From: Prolixibacteraceae bacterium UBA1413 | Lineage (GTDB): Bacteria > Bacteroidota > Bacteroidia > Bacteroidales > Prolixibacteraceae | Direction of reading: 5' to 3' | Length of the DNA: 64,000 bases | Assembly (NCBI GenBank): GCA_002304925.1 | Contig: DBPT01000017.1 | Coordinates: forward strand, 62,001-126,000 | Shown here: positions 24,523-32,263 of the stretch, piece by piece | Position numbering within the stretch: position 1 is the stretch's first letter | Layout of the letters: the number at the start of each line of letters is the position of its first letter | The notes under the pieces: generated by a model | The model's input: the letters and a program-made list of their open reading frames with translations, nothing else | What the model was told of the DNA's origin: nothing | Databases searched by the model: none | Translations under genes and position numbers: made by a program

Positions 24523-24530
24523 CAAAGATA
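24523..24530 (-). promoter_or_regulatory. -7 box, M23 peptidase gene
   Basis: Minus-strand TATCTTTG (TAnnTTTG), 28 bases before the ATG at 24494; the -33 element is not clear. Confidence 0.45.
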
Positions 24531-24595
24531 AGGGTTGACTTTGGATTTATTTTGCAATTTGAAGGCCAACCTGAGGTCAAATTGTCCAAAAATAT

Positions 24596-24603
24596 TAATT
24601 TTG
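24596..24603 (+). promoter_or_regulatory. -7 box, coiled-coil/zapA operon
   Basis: TAATTTTG fits TAnnTTTG and lies 19 bases before the ATG at 24623. Divergent from the box at 24523. Confidence 0.45.
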
Positions 24604-24622
24604 TCAGTGAATTGCAGCAGAA

Positions 24623-24916
24623 ATGACAGAAGAAAGCCTTTTGCTGGTAAAGGAACTGAAGGGGAGAATTCACCTTGTTTTCGGTGAATTTGAAAGATTG
24701 GAGAGGAGAAATGAAGAATTGCAACAGGAAATCATGGCTCTGAAGGGAAAGATAGAGGTTCTTGAAAAGGAGAAGGCCGACCATGTTACAAAATATGAGA
24801 ATCTGAAGCTGGCCAAAAGTATTGCGGAGGGTTATGGCGATAACCGGACAGCCCGGCTGAAGATTAACAAATTATTGCGGGAGATTGATAAATGTGTGGC
24901 ATTGCTGAACGAATGA
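24623..24916 (+). CDS. Small coiled-coil protein upstream of zapA
   Basis: 97 residues, predicted almost wholly helical. Residues 8-65 carry heptads of leucine, isoleucine and charged residues (FERLERRNEELQQEIMALKG). A conserved-looking tail follows: SIAEGYGDNRTARLKINKLL, then REIDKCVALLNE. It ends 7 bases before zapA, so it is cotranscribed and probably acts with it at the division site. The size and coiled coil recall ZapB of gammaproteobacteria, but no homology is claimed. In Bacteroidota a gene of this type is regularly found before zapA. Confidence 0.7.
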   Translation: MTEESLLLVKELKGRIHLVFGEFERLERRNEELQQEIMALKGKIEVLEKEKADHVTKYENLKLAKSIAEGYGDNRTARLKINKLLREIDKCVALLNE

Positions 24917-24923
24917 CAACAGG

Positions 24924-25229
24924 ATGAACGACACACTTTCAATAAATATTAAGATTGACAGCAGGATTTATCCCCTGGTGGTCAGTCGCAAAGAAGAAGA
25001 GAGGTACCGGAACGCTGCAAAAAGGGTGAATGAGCTTGTCCAGGCTTTCAGGAATGACTATCCTGACAAGGATTCACAGGATTTTCTGGCCATGACGGCT
25101 TTCCAGGTGGCTTACAGCAACCTGGTGATGCAGGAAAAGGCCGACGAGTCTCCTCTTCTGGGTGAGTTGAAAGATATACGCGACGACGTGGATGATTTTT
25201 TACAGGAAAAGTCAGCCTCCCGTCCGTAG
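24924..25229 (+). CDS. zapA: Cell division protein ZapA
   Basis: 101 residues. The N-terminal domain begins SINIKIDSRIYPLVV and continues with YRNAAKRVNELVQAFRNDYP and the alanine-rich DFLAMTAFQVAYSNL helix, as in ZapA, which binds and bundles FtsZ filaments at mid-cell. A short coiled-coil tail (LLGELKDIRDDVDDFLQEK) completes it. The zapA-rny order is common in Bacteroidota. A structured terminator or attenuator lies between the two genes. Confidence 0.9.
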   Translation: MNDTLSINIKIDSRIYPLVVSRKEEERYRNAAKRVNELVQAFRNDYPDKDSQDFLAMTAFQVAYSNLVMQEKADESPLLGELKDIRDDVDDFLQEKSASRP

Positions 25230-25248
25230 AGTAAGGATATTTTGTCAT

Positions 25249-25305
25249 ACCCGCAGTTTTACTGTCATCCCGGAAGGGGATGGTGGTAACGCGTGCGGGT
25301 TTTTT
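25249..25305 (+). terminator. Nested stem-loop with U-run between zapA and rny
   Basis: ACCCGCA (25249-25255) pairs with TGCGGGT (25294-25300), enclosing a second perfect hairpin CATCCC-GGAAG-GGGATG (25266-25282). A run of T follows (25300-25305). The U-run argues for intrinsic termination after zapA; the nested form and the position 23 bases before rny also allow attenuation of rny. Confidence 0.65.
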
Positions 25306-25327
25306 ATTAATTAAACTTTTTAGAACT

Positions 25328-26887
25328 ATGTTAACGGGAATAATTATAGGAGTGGCAGCAGGCTTCATCGCCGGAGGTGCCTTGTCCTGGTTTCTGTGGG
25401 ACAAGGCGCTGAAATCGAAGAGAGCCAAAATCATCGCCGAAGCGGAGACCGAGGGGGAAGTGATCAGGAAGGAGAAGATGTTACAAGCCAGGGAGAAGTA
25501 CCTCCAGTTGAAAGCTGAACATGAAAAGAATGTGAACGAGCGGAACCAGCGGGTGGTTGCTTTGGAGAACAAGCTGAAGCAGCGGGAGGCCCAGACCAAT
25601 CAGCAGCGGAACGATCTGATGCGGGACATCAAGAATTTCGAAACCGAAAAGATGGAAGTCGAGCAGTTGAGGGAGACCCTTAATGGCCAGTTGCAGGTGA
25701 TAGAGCAGAAAAACGAGGAGTTGGAGAAGCTTCACCGGCAGCAGGTGGAGAAGTTGGAGCAGATTTCGGGTCTTTCGGCTGAGGAAGCCAGGGCCCAGAT
25801 GGTGGAATCGCTGAAGGAGGAAGCCAAGACGGAGGCGATGTCTTATGTTAACGAAATCATGGAGGAAGCCAAGCTCACCGCATCCAAGGAAGCCAAGAAG
25901 GTGGTCGTCAAGACCATCCAGCGGGTCGCCACGGAAACGGCGGTTGAGAATGCGGTGACCACGTTCCATATTGAGAGTGACGAGATCAAAGGCCGCATCA
26001 TCGGCCGCGAAGGGCGTAACATCAGGGCACTGGAGGCAGCTACGGGAGTTGAGATCATCGTTGACGACACTCCGGAAGCCATTGTGTTGAGTGCCTTTGA
26101 CCCCGTTCGGCGGGAGGTGGCGCGCCTCGCCCTGCACCAGTTGGTTACCGACGGAAGGATCCACCCGGCGAGAATCGAAGAGGTGGTCCAGAAAGTTCAG
26201 AAACAGGTGGAAGAAGAGGTGATAGAAACCGGAAAGCGGACCACCATCGACCTGGGGGTCCACGGCTTGCACCCCGAACTAGTCCGGCTGATCGGAAAAA
26301 TGAAATACCGCTCTTCCTATGGGCAGAACCTTTTGCAGCACTCCCGCGAAGTGGCCAACCTCTGCGCCATTATGGCTGCGGAACTGGGCCTCAATCCCAA
26401 AAAAGCCAAACGTGCCGGATTGTTACACGATATCGGAAAAGTTCCCGATGACGAGCCCGAATTACCACATGCCGTCCTGGGGATGAAACTCGCCGAGAAA
26501 TACAAGGAAAAACCCGACATCTGCAATGCCATCGGTTCCCACCACGACGAAGTGGAGATGCAGACCCTGCTGGCACCCATCGTCCAGGTATGTGACGCCA
26601 TCTCCGGCGCTCGCCCGGGGGCACGCCGCGAAGTGGTGGAATCCTATATCAAAAGACTTAAAGACCTTGAAGACCTGGCTCTTTCATACCCCGGCGTCAT
26701 GAAGACTTACGCCATCCAGGCCGGAAGGGAATTGCGCGTGATCGTCGGGTCTGACAAAATCAACGACCAGGAGTCAGAACAACTGTCATACGACATCGCC
26801 AAAAGAATCCAGGATGAAATGACCTACCCCGGACAAATCAAAATCACGGTGATCCGTGAAACCCGGTCGGTCAACTACGCAAAGTAG
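25328..26887 (+). CDS. rny: Ribonuclease Y
   Basis: 519 residues from the ATG at 25328; the frame extends upstream into the terminator, which is rejected as coding. One N-terminal membrane helix (LTGIIIGVAAGFIAGGALSW) is followed by a long coiled coil (about 30-185), a KH RNA-binding domain (IKGRIIGREGRNIRALEAAT) and an HD domain with the metal motif HD in AKRAGLLHDIGKVPDD and the earlier HSREVANL. RNase Y is the membrane-bound endonuclease that starts mRNA decay in bacteria lacking RNase E control; here it is full length with the catalytic residues intact. Confidence 0.97.
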   Translation: MLTGIIIGVAAGFIAGGALSWFLWDKALKSKRAKIIAEAETEGEVIRKEKMLQAREKYLQLKAEHEKNVNERNQRVVALENKLKQREAQTNQQRNDLMRDIKNFETEKMEVEQLRETLNGQLQVIEQKNEELEKLHRQQVEKLEQISGLSAEEARAQMVESLKEEAKTEAMSYVNEIMEEAKLTASKEAKKVVVKTIQRVATETAVENAVTTFHIESDEIKGRIIGREGRNIRALEAATGVEIIVDDTPEAIVLSAFDPVRREVARLALHQLVTDGRIHPARIEEVVQKVQKQVEEEVIETGKRTTIDLGVHGLHPELVRLIGKMKYRSSYGQNLLQHSREVANLCAIMAAELGLNPKKAKRAGLLHDIGKVPDDEPELPHAVLGMKLAEKYKEKPDICNAIGSHHDEVEMQTLLAPIVQVCDAISGARPGARREVVESYIKRLKDLEDLALSYPGVMKTYAIQAGRELRVIVGSDKINDQESEQLSYDIAKRIQDEMTYPGQIKITVIRETRSVNYAK

Positions 26888-26927
26888 AAAAGAGGGATCT
26901 CAGAATTCCGGCGAGCGCATTTTCTCA

Positions 26928-27830
26928 TCAGGGGAACGGCTTTTGCTTTTTTTCGCTGAGGATATTTTTCATCTCCAGGATGTCGGCGCTTCGCTCGGCC
27001 TCTCCGTTTTTCTCATACGACAGTTCCGTGATCTCCAGGAGCCGCACGAGGAAACTGCGGGGAGAACTGGTCTCCAGTCCCGAAAATCCCGGTTCGTAAT
27101 TCATCTTCCTGAGGTAATACTCCAGTTCCTTCCTGCCGGTGATGGATCCGTGGCTGGCCGGGTTGATGTAAAAGAGGATGTCGGTATTCACGCCGGGGGG
27201 GTGCACTTTGGCGGCAATCCGGCGGTCAACGTATGCCAGCAGCGGATTGCCGGGCACATCCACATATTTCACCGGTAATCCCAGTTTTTGGGCGATGATG
27301 TTGTAGAGCAGGGTCAGCGAAACGGCATTGCCGGTTCTTGTTTCCAGAAGCGTGTTGATGAAGCAGTGACGCGCCCCCCCTTCTTCCGGGGGAATGGCAA
27401 TGAAATGGAATTCATTGAAAAATATGTGGTTGAGGACGGTGATCTTTTCCAGTGACGTGAGCGAGTTGTTCAGTTCCACCCATACTTTTTTCCTGATTTC
27501 TTCAATCTGCCTGAATATTTTGTCTTCGTTCAGGTCGGGGTAGTGATACCGGGAAGCGAGGATAAACCCTTCCAGGAGGTCAGGGGTCGCTTGCCTGGAC
27601 CAACTTCTCAGCCTGCGGGAATTTTCCCTGAAAAGGATCTTGTGGATGAGGTTTTCGATGCGCGACTGGCAGATTTCATGCCGCGTCAATTCCCAGACCG
27701 TCTCCAGTTCGGGAATGACGGAACTGCTTTCTTGCAGCAGTTCTTTTTCCACCGCTTCAAAAACCCCGGGATCGGGATCATCCAGGAGTTTTATCAGGGC
27801 TTTCGTCCGCAATCGCTTTCCTGTTGTCAT
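26928..27830 (-). CDS. SirB1/transglutaminase-like superfamily protein
   Basis: 300 residues, no signal peptide. The N-terminal helical part (1-120) recalls HEAT-like repeats (KALIKLLDDPDPGVFEAVEK). The C-terminal part is a SirB1-type transglutaminase-like domain: NHIFFNEFHFIA, RTGNAVSLTLLYNIIAQKLG and LPVKYVDVPGNPLLAY. The catalytic Cys of true transglutaminases appears replaced: the helix start is GNAVSL, where active members have a Cys, so enzymatic activity is doubtful. It follows the nucleoside phosphorylase gene with a 3-base gap and is cotranscribed. Function unknown. Confidence 0.8.
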   Translation of the reverse strand: MTTGKRLRTKALIKLLDDPDPGVFEAVEKELLQESSSVIPELETVWELTRHEICQSRIENLIHKILFRENSRRLRSWSRQATPDLLEGFILASRYHYPDLNEDKIFRQIEEIRKKVWVELNNSLTSLEKITVLNHIFFNEFHFIAIPPEEGGARHCFINTLLETRTGNAVSLTLLYNIIAQKLGLPVKYVDVPGNPLLAYVDRRIAAKVHPPGVNTDILFYINPASHGSITGRKELEYYLRKMNYEPGFSGLETSSPRSFLVRLLEITELSYEKNGEAERSADILEMKNILSEKKQKPFP

Positions 27831-27833
27831 TGG

Positions 27834-28703
27834 TTATTCAAACAAGGTATCAAGGACGGCGTGTACGAGCTTTTCCATTTCGGCATGGTAGCTTTCGTTG
27901 GCGCCTCTGGTAATCCTGTTGGCGATCAGGAGGCATACGGTAAGGGCATCATGCCCCAGCATGCGCGAAAGGCCGTAGATGGCCGAGCTTTCCATTTCGT
28001 AATTGGTGATTTTCAGTCCCCCGAAGGAGAACTTTTCCAACCTGTCGTTCAATCCGGGCAGGGCGAGCCCCAGCCGCAAAACCCTTCCCTGGGGACCGTA
28101 AAATCCGGGCGCCGAAATGTTTACCCCCTGAATAAACGGGGCTTTGCTGAATTTTTTCAACAGCAGGGGTGAGGCATCAACCACATAAGGCCTTGGCAGG
28201 CTTTCGGGCCAGGCGATATATTCCCGGAAGGCCTTTTCCAAGGGCAGGTCGCACACCCCGTCCAGTCCCTCATAAAAGGTCAGCATGCCGTCGAAGCCCA
28301 TCGATTTGCGGCTCACGATCCAGCTGTTGACCGGCGTATCCCCCTGTAATCCGCCTGAGGTGCCGATCCTTACGATTCTCAGCGAACGGCGTTCAGGCAG
28401 GATCTTCCGCTTCCCGAGGTCTATGTTGACAAGGGCATCCAACTCGTTCACCACGATGTCAATGTTGTCGGTGCCGATCCCTGTCGACAGGACCGTCACC
28501 CTGTTGCCATTGTAACTTCCGGTAACCGTGACAAACTCACGGTTCGATACGGTAAATTCCGTTGAGGAAAACATCCCCGAAATCATGCTGACCCTTCCCG
28601 GATCCCCGACCAGGATCACCGTGCCGGCCACCTGTTCCGGTTTCAAATGAAGATGGAAGATCGTCCCGTCGTCGTTCACAATAAGTTCTGATTCTCCTAT
28701 CAT
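27834..28703 (-). CDS. Nucleoside phosphorylase (uridine phosphorylase-like)
   Basis: 289 residues of the PNP/UDP fold. Marks are VILVGDPGRVSMIS (phosphate site), GIGTDNIDIVVNELDAL, VRIGTSGGLQGDTP and the nucleoside-site block ITNYEMESSAIYGLSRMLGH with the ribose-binding MES triad. It cleaves a nucleoside with phosphate to free base and ribose-1-phosphate in the cytoplasm; the substrate is probably uridine, but purines cannot be excluded. Read from a promoter at 28727-28757, with the SirB1-like gene as second gene. Confidence 0.88.
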   Translation of the reverse strand: MIGESELIVNDDGTIFHLHLKPEQVAGTVILVGDPGRVSMISGMFSSTEFTVSNREFVTVTGSYNGNRVTVLSTGIGTDNIDIVVNELDALVNIDLGKRKILPERRSLRIVRIGTSGGLQGDTPVNSWIVSRKSMGFDGMLTFYEGLDGVCDLPLEKAFREYIAWPESLPRPYVVDASPLLLKKFSKAPFIQGVNISAPGFYGPQGRVLRLGLALPGLNDRLEKFSFGGLKITNYEMESSAIYGLSRMLGHDALTVCLLIANRITRGANESYHAEMEKLVHAVLDTLFE

Positions 28704-28726
28704 AATAATCCTCCTGGTAATTTAGT

Positions 28727-28757
28727 CAAAACTACCCAAAAAATGTTTTGTACCAAT
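28727..28757 (-). promoter_or_regulatory. Promoter of the nucleoside phosphorylase gene
   Basis: Minus-strand TAGTTTTG (28734-28727) with ATTG (28757-28754) 19 bases upstream; start codon 24 bases downstream at 28703. Confidence 0.55.
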
Positions 28758-28839
28758 GTGTTAGCACGTTTATTTATCAACAGCTAATCCGGAATCGGAA
28801 GTTTGAAGCGTTAATAACCCTTCTGTGCCGTATTAATGC

Positions 28840-28847
28840 TACCTTTG
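28840..28847 (+). promoter_or_regulatory. -7 box, prohibitin gene
   Basis: TACCTTTG fits TAnnTTTG, 18 bases before the ATG at 28866. This excludes a start at the upstream in-frame codon at 28836. -33 element unclear. Confidence 0.5.
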
Positions 28848-28865
28848 CCGTTAAAAATTAAAGCT

Positions 28866-29693
28866 ATGAATACCAGGAAATTAAATTTCAAAACTTCTTA
28901 CATCATCGTGGGTGTTGTGTTTCTTATTCTTCTGATCATTTTCGGGAACCGGATGTTTTTGATCATTGATGCCGGAGAGCGGGGAGTTATCTTCCGTCCC
29001 TATACGTCAGGTCTGGACCGGGATAATATTTATGGGGAGGGCTTTCACGTGGTGGCTCCCTGGAACAGGATGTATGTGTACAACGTCAGGGAGCAGCAGC
29101 GGGAAGAGACCATGGATGTGCTTGACAAGAGCGGTTTGAAAATCAACGTGGACGTGACAGTACGGTTCAACCCCTCTTTTAATGAGATTCCCAGCCTTCA
29201 CGAGCGTTTCGGGCCCGATTATGTCAATGTTCTGGTGGTTCCGGAGGTCCGGTCATCGGTACGGCAGGTTTCGGGCAGGTATACCGCCGAAGAGATTTAT
29301 TCCACGAAGCGGCAGCAAGTGGAAGGGGCGATCATTGAGGAGACGCGGAAAACCCTTGGTGATAATTTCATTGAGATGCGTGCCCTCCTGATTCGTTCCA
29401 TCGACCTTCCGGCGCAAATCAAAACAGCCATTGAAAGCAAGCTGACCCAGGAACAGGAAGCCCTGGCCTATGAATTCAGGCTTAACAAGGAGAAGTCGGA
29501 AGCCGAAAGACGCCGCATCGAAGCCCAGGGAATTTCCGATTACAACAAGATCATCAGTGCCAGTCTGACCGAGAATATCCTAAAACAGAAAGGCATTGAT
29601 GCAACCCTTGACCTTGCCAAATCAGCCAATACAAAGGTGGTGGTGGTGGGAAGCGGGAAAGAAGGCCTGCCCCTGATCCTGGGCGGGAATTAA
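28866..29693 (+). CDS. Prohibitin-family SPFH-domain membrane protein
   Basis: 275 residues. A single N-terminal membrane helix (SYIIVGVVFLILLIIFGNRM) anchors an SPFH domain (about 40-200) with GERGVIFRPYTSGL, NVDVTVRFNPSF and RYTAEEIYSTKRQQVEGAI. It is followed by a helical flotillin-like tail (KLTQEQEALAYEFRLNKEKS). Prohibitin-type proteins form large rings in the membrane that act as scaffolds and modulate membrane proteases such as FtsH. It stands alone; no hflK or protease gene lies beside it. Confidence 0.9.
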   Translation: MNTRKLNFKTSYIIVGVVFLILLIIFGNRMFLIIDAGERGVIFRPYTSGLDRDNIYGEGFHVVAPWNRMYVYNVREQQREETMDVLDKSGLKINVDVTVRFNPSFNEIPSLHERFGPDYVNVLVVPEVRSSVRQVSGRYTAEEIYSTKRQQVEGAIIEETRKTLGDNFIEMRALLIRSIDLPAQIKTAIESKLTQEQEALAYEFRLNKEKSEAERRRIEAQGISDYNKIISASLTENILKQKGIDATLDLAKSANTKVVVVGSGKEGLPLILGGN

Positions 29694-29700
29694 CAAATTT

Positions 29701-29889
29701 CTATTTTTTGGATTTCAGAAGTCTCACCAATTTGGGATCCAACTCTTCAAACTCCTCCTCGATATCCTCGTACATCGGGAATCCTCTTTGTGAACTTTTG
29801 TCTTTGTGAAAAGTACCGGGAGTGTTCGACCGTTTTTCGATTTTGTCGCTCTTTTCCCTGTGACTTTTTTTCGAAAAGTTTCGTTTCAT
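29701..29889 (-). CDS. Small charged hypothetical protein
   Basis: 62 residues, not recognised. The first 35 are strongly basic (MKRNFSKKSHREKSDKIEKR); the next 15 are acidic (YEDIEEEFEELDPK), ending KLVRLLKSKK. No membrane segment. It ends 7 bases from the convergent prohibitin gene and has a normal ATG. The segregated charge and Bacteroidota-like codon use support a real gene, possibly nucleic-acid-binding; there is no direct support for function. Confidence 0.5.
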   Translation of the reverse strand: MKRNFSKKSHREKSDKIEKRSNTPGTFHKDKSSQRGFPMYEDIEEEFEELDPKLVRLLKSKK

Positions 29890-29963
29890 CGCGCTTTCAG
29901 CAAAAATTAAAGATTCAAATGTGAATAGTGATTAAAGGAATATTCAATCTATTGTTTACGTTT

Positions 29964-29971
29964 TACTTTTG
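29964..29971 (+). promoter_or_regulatory. -7 box, PorE-like gene
   Basis: TACTTTTG fits TAnnTTTG, 88 bases before the chosen ATG at 30060. The -33 region shows no clear TTTG. Confidence 0.4.
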
Positions 29972-30059
29972 TTTTTTGTTCAAAAATAACACAATTCTTG
30001 TACCAAAGATAACGGGCATCAATTCCGGAATCAAATGTAATAATTTTCATGATTTGCAT

Positions 30060-31970
30060 ATGGGGTTACGGCTTAAAATACTGATTTTTTTGGTGTTTAT
30101 GGTTTCTTTGACGCTCCGGGGGCAAACCCGGTCGTCGGTCCGTATGCTCGGCAAGGCGAGGAAGGCGTGGGAACTGCGTGATTTTCGGAGGGCGGGGGTT
30201 TTTGCCCGGCAGGTTCTTCACAGGGAACCCGGTTATTATGAGGCCTTGTTGCTGATGGCCGACATTTGTCATGAGACCGATTCGGTGGAGTCTGAGGCGG
30301 GTTACCTCCGGAAGGCGGCTGTGTCGGGGCCGGTGACGCCTCTGCTGGCTTTCCGTTTGGGGGAAGCGGAATTTAAAACCGCCAGGTATGAAGAGGCGGC
30401 CGTGTGGGTGGAGCGCTTTCTCGAAACGGAGCCTCAGGGAAATTTACTTGCCAGAGCCCTGGAACTGAGAAAGCACGCGGCCTTTGCTGCCGGAGCCGTC
30501 AAAAACCGGGTCGATTACGAACCCATCTCCCTGGGGGAGGGCGTCAACACCTCTTTTGATGAATATTGGCCCTCCCTGACGGTCGACGGTTCCCTGCTGG
30601 TGTTTACCAGGCTTCTGCCTGTCGAAGGTTCTTCTTCGTTTTTCCAGGAAGATTTTTTCATGAGCCGCCATGACTCTGCAGGGTGGCAGACCGCAGTTCC
30701 CCTTGACGAACTCAACACCCCCATGAATGAAGGGGCTCAGGCGGTCTCCGCCAATGGAAAACTCCTCTTTTTTACCCTCTGCAATCACCCGGAAGGATTG
30801 GGGAGCTGTGACATCTGGCTATCGAAACGCAAAGAGGGAAAGTGGGCTCCTCCGGTGAATGCAGGGCCTGTCATCAACACCGGAGGGTGGGAGGGGCAGC
30901 CTTCCTTTTCGGCTTTCGGGGACGTGCTTTATTTCTCTTCAACGCGGCCGGGAGGGAAAGGGAAGAAGGATCTCTGGATGGCTACCCTCCTGGGGTGGGA
31001 CAGCCACGGCCTGCCTCTGTGGAGTGAGCCCCTCAATGCGGGCGATTCCGTCAATACCCCCGGGGATGAGATTTCCCCCTTTATCCATCCCAACGGGAGG
31101 GATCTCTTCTTCGCCTCCGACGGGTGGCCGGGATTCGGAGGATATGACCTCTTTCGCTCACAACGGTCTCCCAGCGGCCTCTTCTCTGCTCCCCTCAACC
31201 TGGGATACCCGCTGAATTCCCCCGGCAATGAACAGGGATTGATCATTGACCGGACCGGAGAAACTGCCTTTTTCTCCACCAACCTGGTAAGAGGGGGAAA
31301 TATGGACCTTTACAGCTTTAAGACCGATTCCCGGATCCGTCCTGATCCCGTCACTTACCTCCGGGGAAGGGTGGTCAATGCCGTGACCGGCATGCCGGTC
31401 TCCGCCGAAGTGGTCGTTTCGGAATCGGGTGGCGGAAGTTTTACGTCCATCAACCTACACCCGGGTGAAGAGGGGGTGTTCCTGGTTACCCTTCCCCCCG
31501 AAAAGGAATTGCGCTTTTCGGTCAGCAAACCGGGATATCTCTTTTATTCCGAGGTGTTCCGTTTTGAGGAACCTTCTTCGTTTTCGGTACCTCTCGAAAG
31601 GAAAATCGCCCTCGAGCCGGCCCTCCCCGGGAAATCCGTCGACCTCTACAACATCTTTTTCGCCACCAACGAATACAGGTTGCTGCCTGGTTCCGAACCC
31701 GAGTTGCAGCTTCTCCTGGACTTTCTCCGGAAGAATCCGGCACTCAAGGTGGAGATCGGCGGCCATACCGACAACACGGGAAGTGCGGAATTCAACCTTG
31801 GGCTTTCGGAAAGACGGGCCGAATCGGTCAGGCATTACCTTCTGGAACGGGGAATCGGGGAGGGGAGGATCTCCTCAAGGGGGTATGGGCAGGAACAGCC
31901 GGTAGCTTCGAACGATACCGGGGAAGGCCGCAGCAAAAACCGGCGGACGACCGTCAGGATCACCCAATGA
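30060..31970 (+). CDS. OmpA-family protein with TPR, PD40 propeller and CRD modules (PorE-like)
   Basis: 636 residues from the ATG at 30060, which gives a proper signal peptide (LKILIFLVFMVSLTLRGQ); the frame upstream lacks one. Modules in order: TPR-like helices (about 30-140, KAWELRDFRRAGVFARQVL), a PD40/WD40-like propeller (about 160-430, with SFDEYWPSLTVDG and GWEGQPSFSAFGDVLYFSS), a carboxypeptidase-regulatory-like Ig domain (about 440-520, LRGRVVNAVTGMPVSAEV), and a C-terminal OmpA peptidoglycan-binding domain (GGHTDNTGS, LSERRAESVRHYL). This order is that of PorE, the T9SS component linking the secretion machine to peptidoglycan. Unlike P. gingivalis PorE it has no lipobox. Many paralogues share the layout, so the T9SS role is likely but not certain. 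Confidence 0.8.
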   Translation: MGLRLKILIFLVFMVSLTLRGQTRSSVRMLGKARKAWELRDFRRAGVFARQVLHREPGYYEALLLMADICHETDSVESEAGYLRKAAVSGPVTPLLAFRLGEAEFKTARYEEAAVWVERFLETEPQGNLLARALELRKHAAFAAGAVKNRVDYEPISLGEGVNTSFDEYWPSLTVDGSLLVFTRLLPVEGSSSFFQEDFFMSRHDSAGWQTAVPLDELNTPMNEGAQAVSANGKLLFFTLCNHPEGLGSCDIWLSKRKEGKWAPPVNAGPVINTGGWEGQPSFSAFGDVLYFSSTRPGGKGKKDLWMATLLGWDSHGLPLWSEPLNAGDSVNTPGDEISPFIHPNGRDLFFASDGWPGFGGYDLFRSQRSPSGLFSAPLNLGYPLNSPGNEQGLIIDRTGETAFFSTNLVRGGNMDLYSFKTDSRIRPDPVTYLRGRVVNAVTGMPVSAEVVVSESGGGSFTSINLHPGEEGVFLVTLPPEKELRFSVSKPGYLFYSEVFRFEEPSSFSVPLERKIALEPALPGKSVDLYNIFFATNEYRLLPGSEPELQLLLDFLRKNPALKVEIGGHTDNTGSAEFNLGLSERRAESVRHYLLERGIGEGRISSRGYGQEQPVASNDTGEGRSKNRRTTVRITQ

Positions 31971-32263
31971 ACGGGATTTTCGCGGATGGTGCGTCATGCT
32001 ATTTTCTTAACTTTGCCTTAACAGGATCACCATTTCCTCTTTATACCCGGGAAATTGGTTTTACTTTGCCACTGCATTCAGCTGGAACGAGTTTGTAGCA
32101 TGGTACACCAAAGGATATGATTATTCATACATGCGAAACGAAGTTCGGCGGAGCAACGCGGGGCCAATTTCATGGGCATGAAGAATCCTCACATGCCTGT
32201 CTGTGTAAAGGAACTGAAGATCAATGCAATGATTAACAAATAAACGTGTGAAATGACTTTTCC
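31971..32263 (+). other. Leader region of the hyf-like operon with coding remnants
   Basis: No complete gene. TAACTTTG (32008-32015) fits a -7 box, without a good -33 element. From about 32050 an open stretch reads PGNWFYFATAFSWNEFVAW and continues YTKGYDYSYMRNEV to a stop at about 32177; it looks like part of a membrane or enzyme protein but has no start. A 23-codon frame (MGMKNPHMPVCVKELKINAM...) runs from 32172 to 32243, ending 20 bases before hyfB, and could be a leader peptide. Both are uncertain. Confidence 0.35.
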
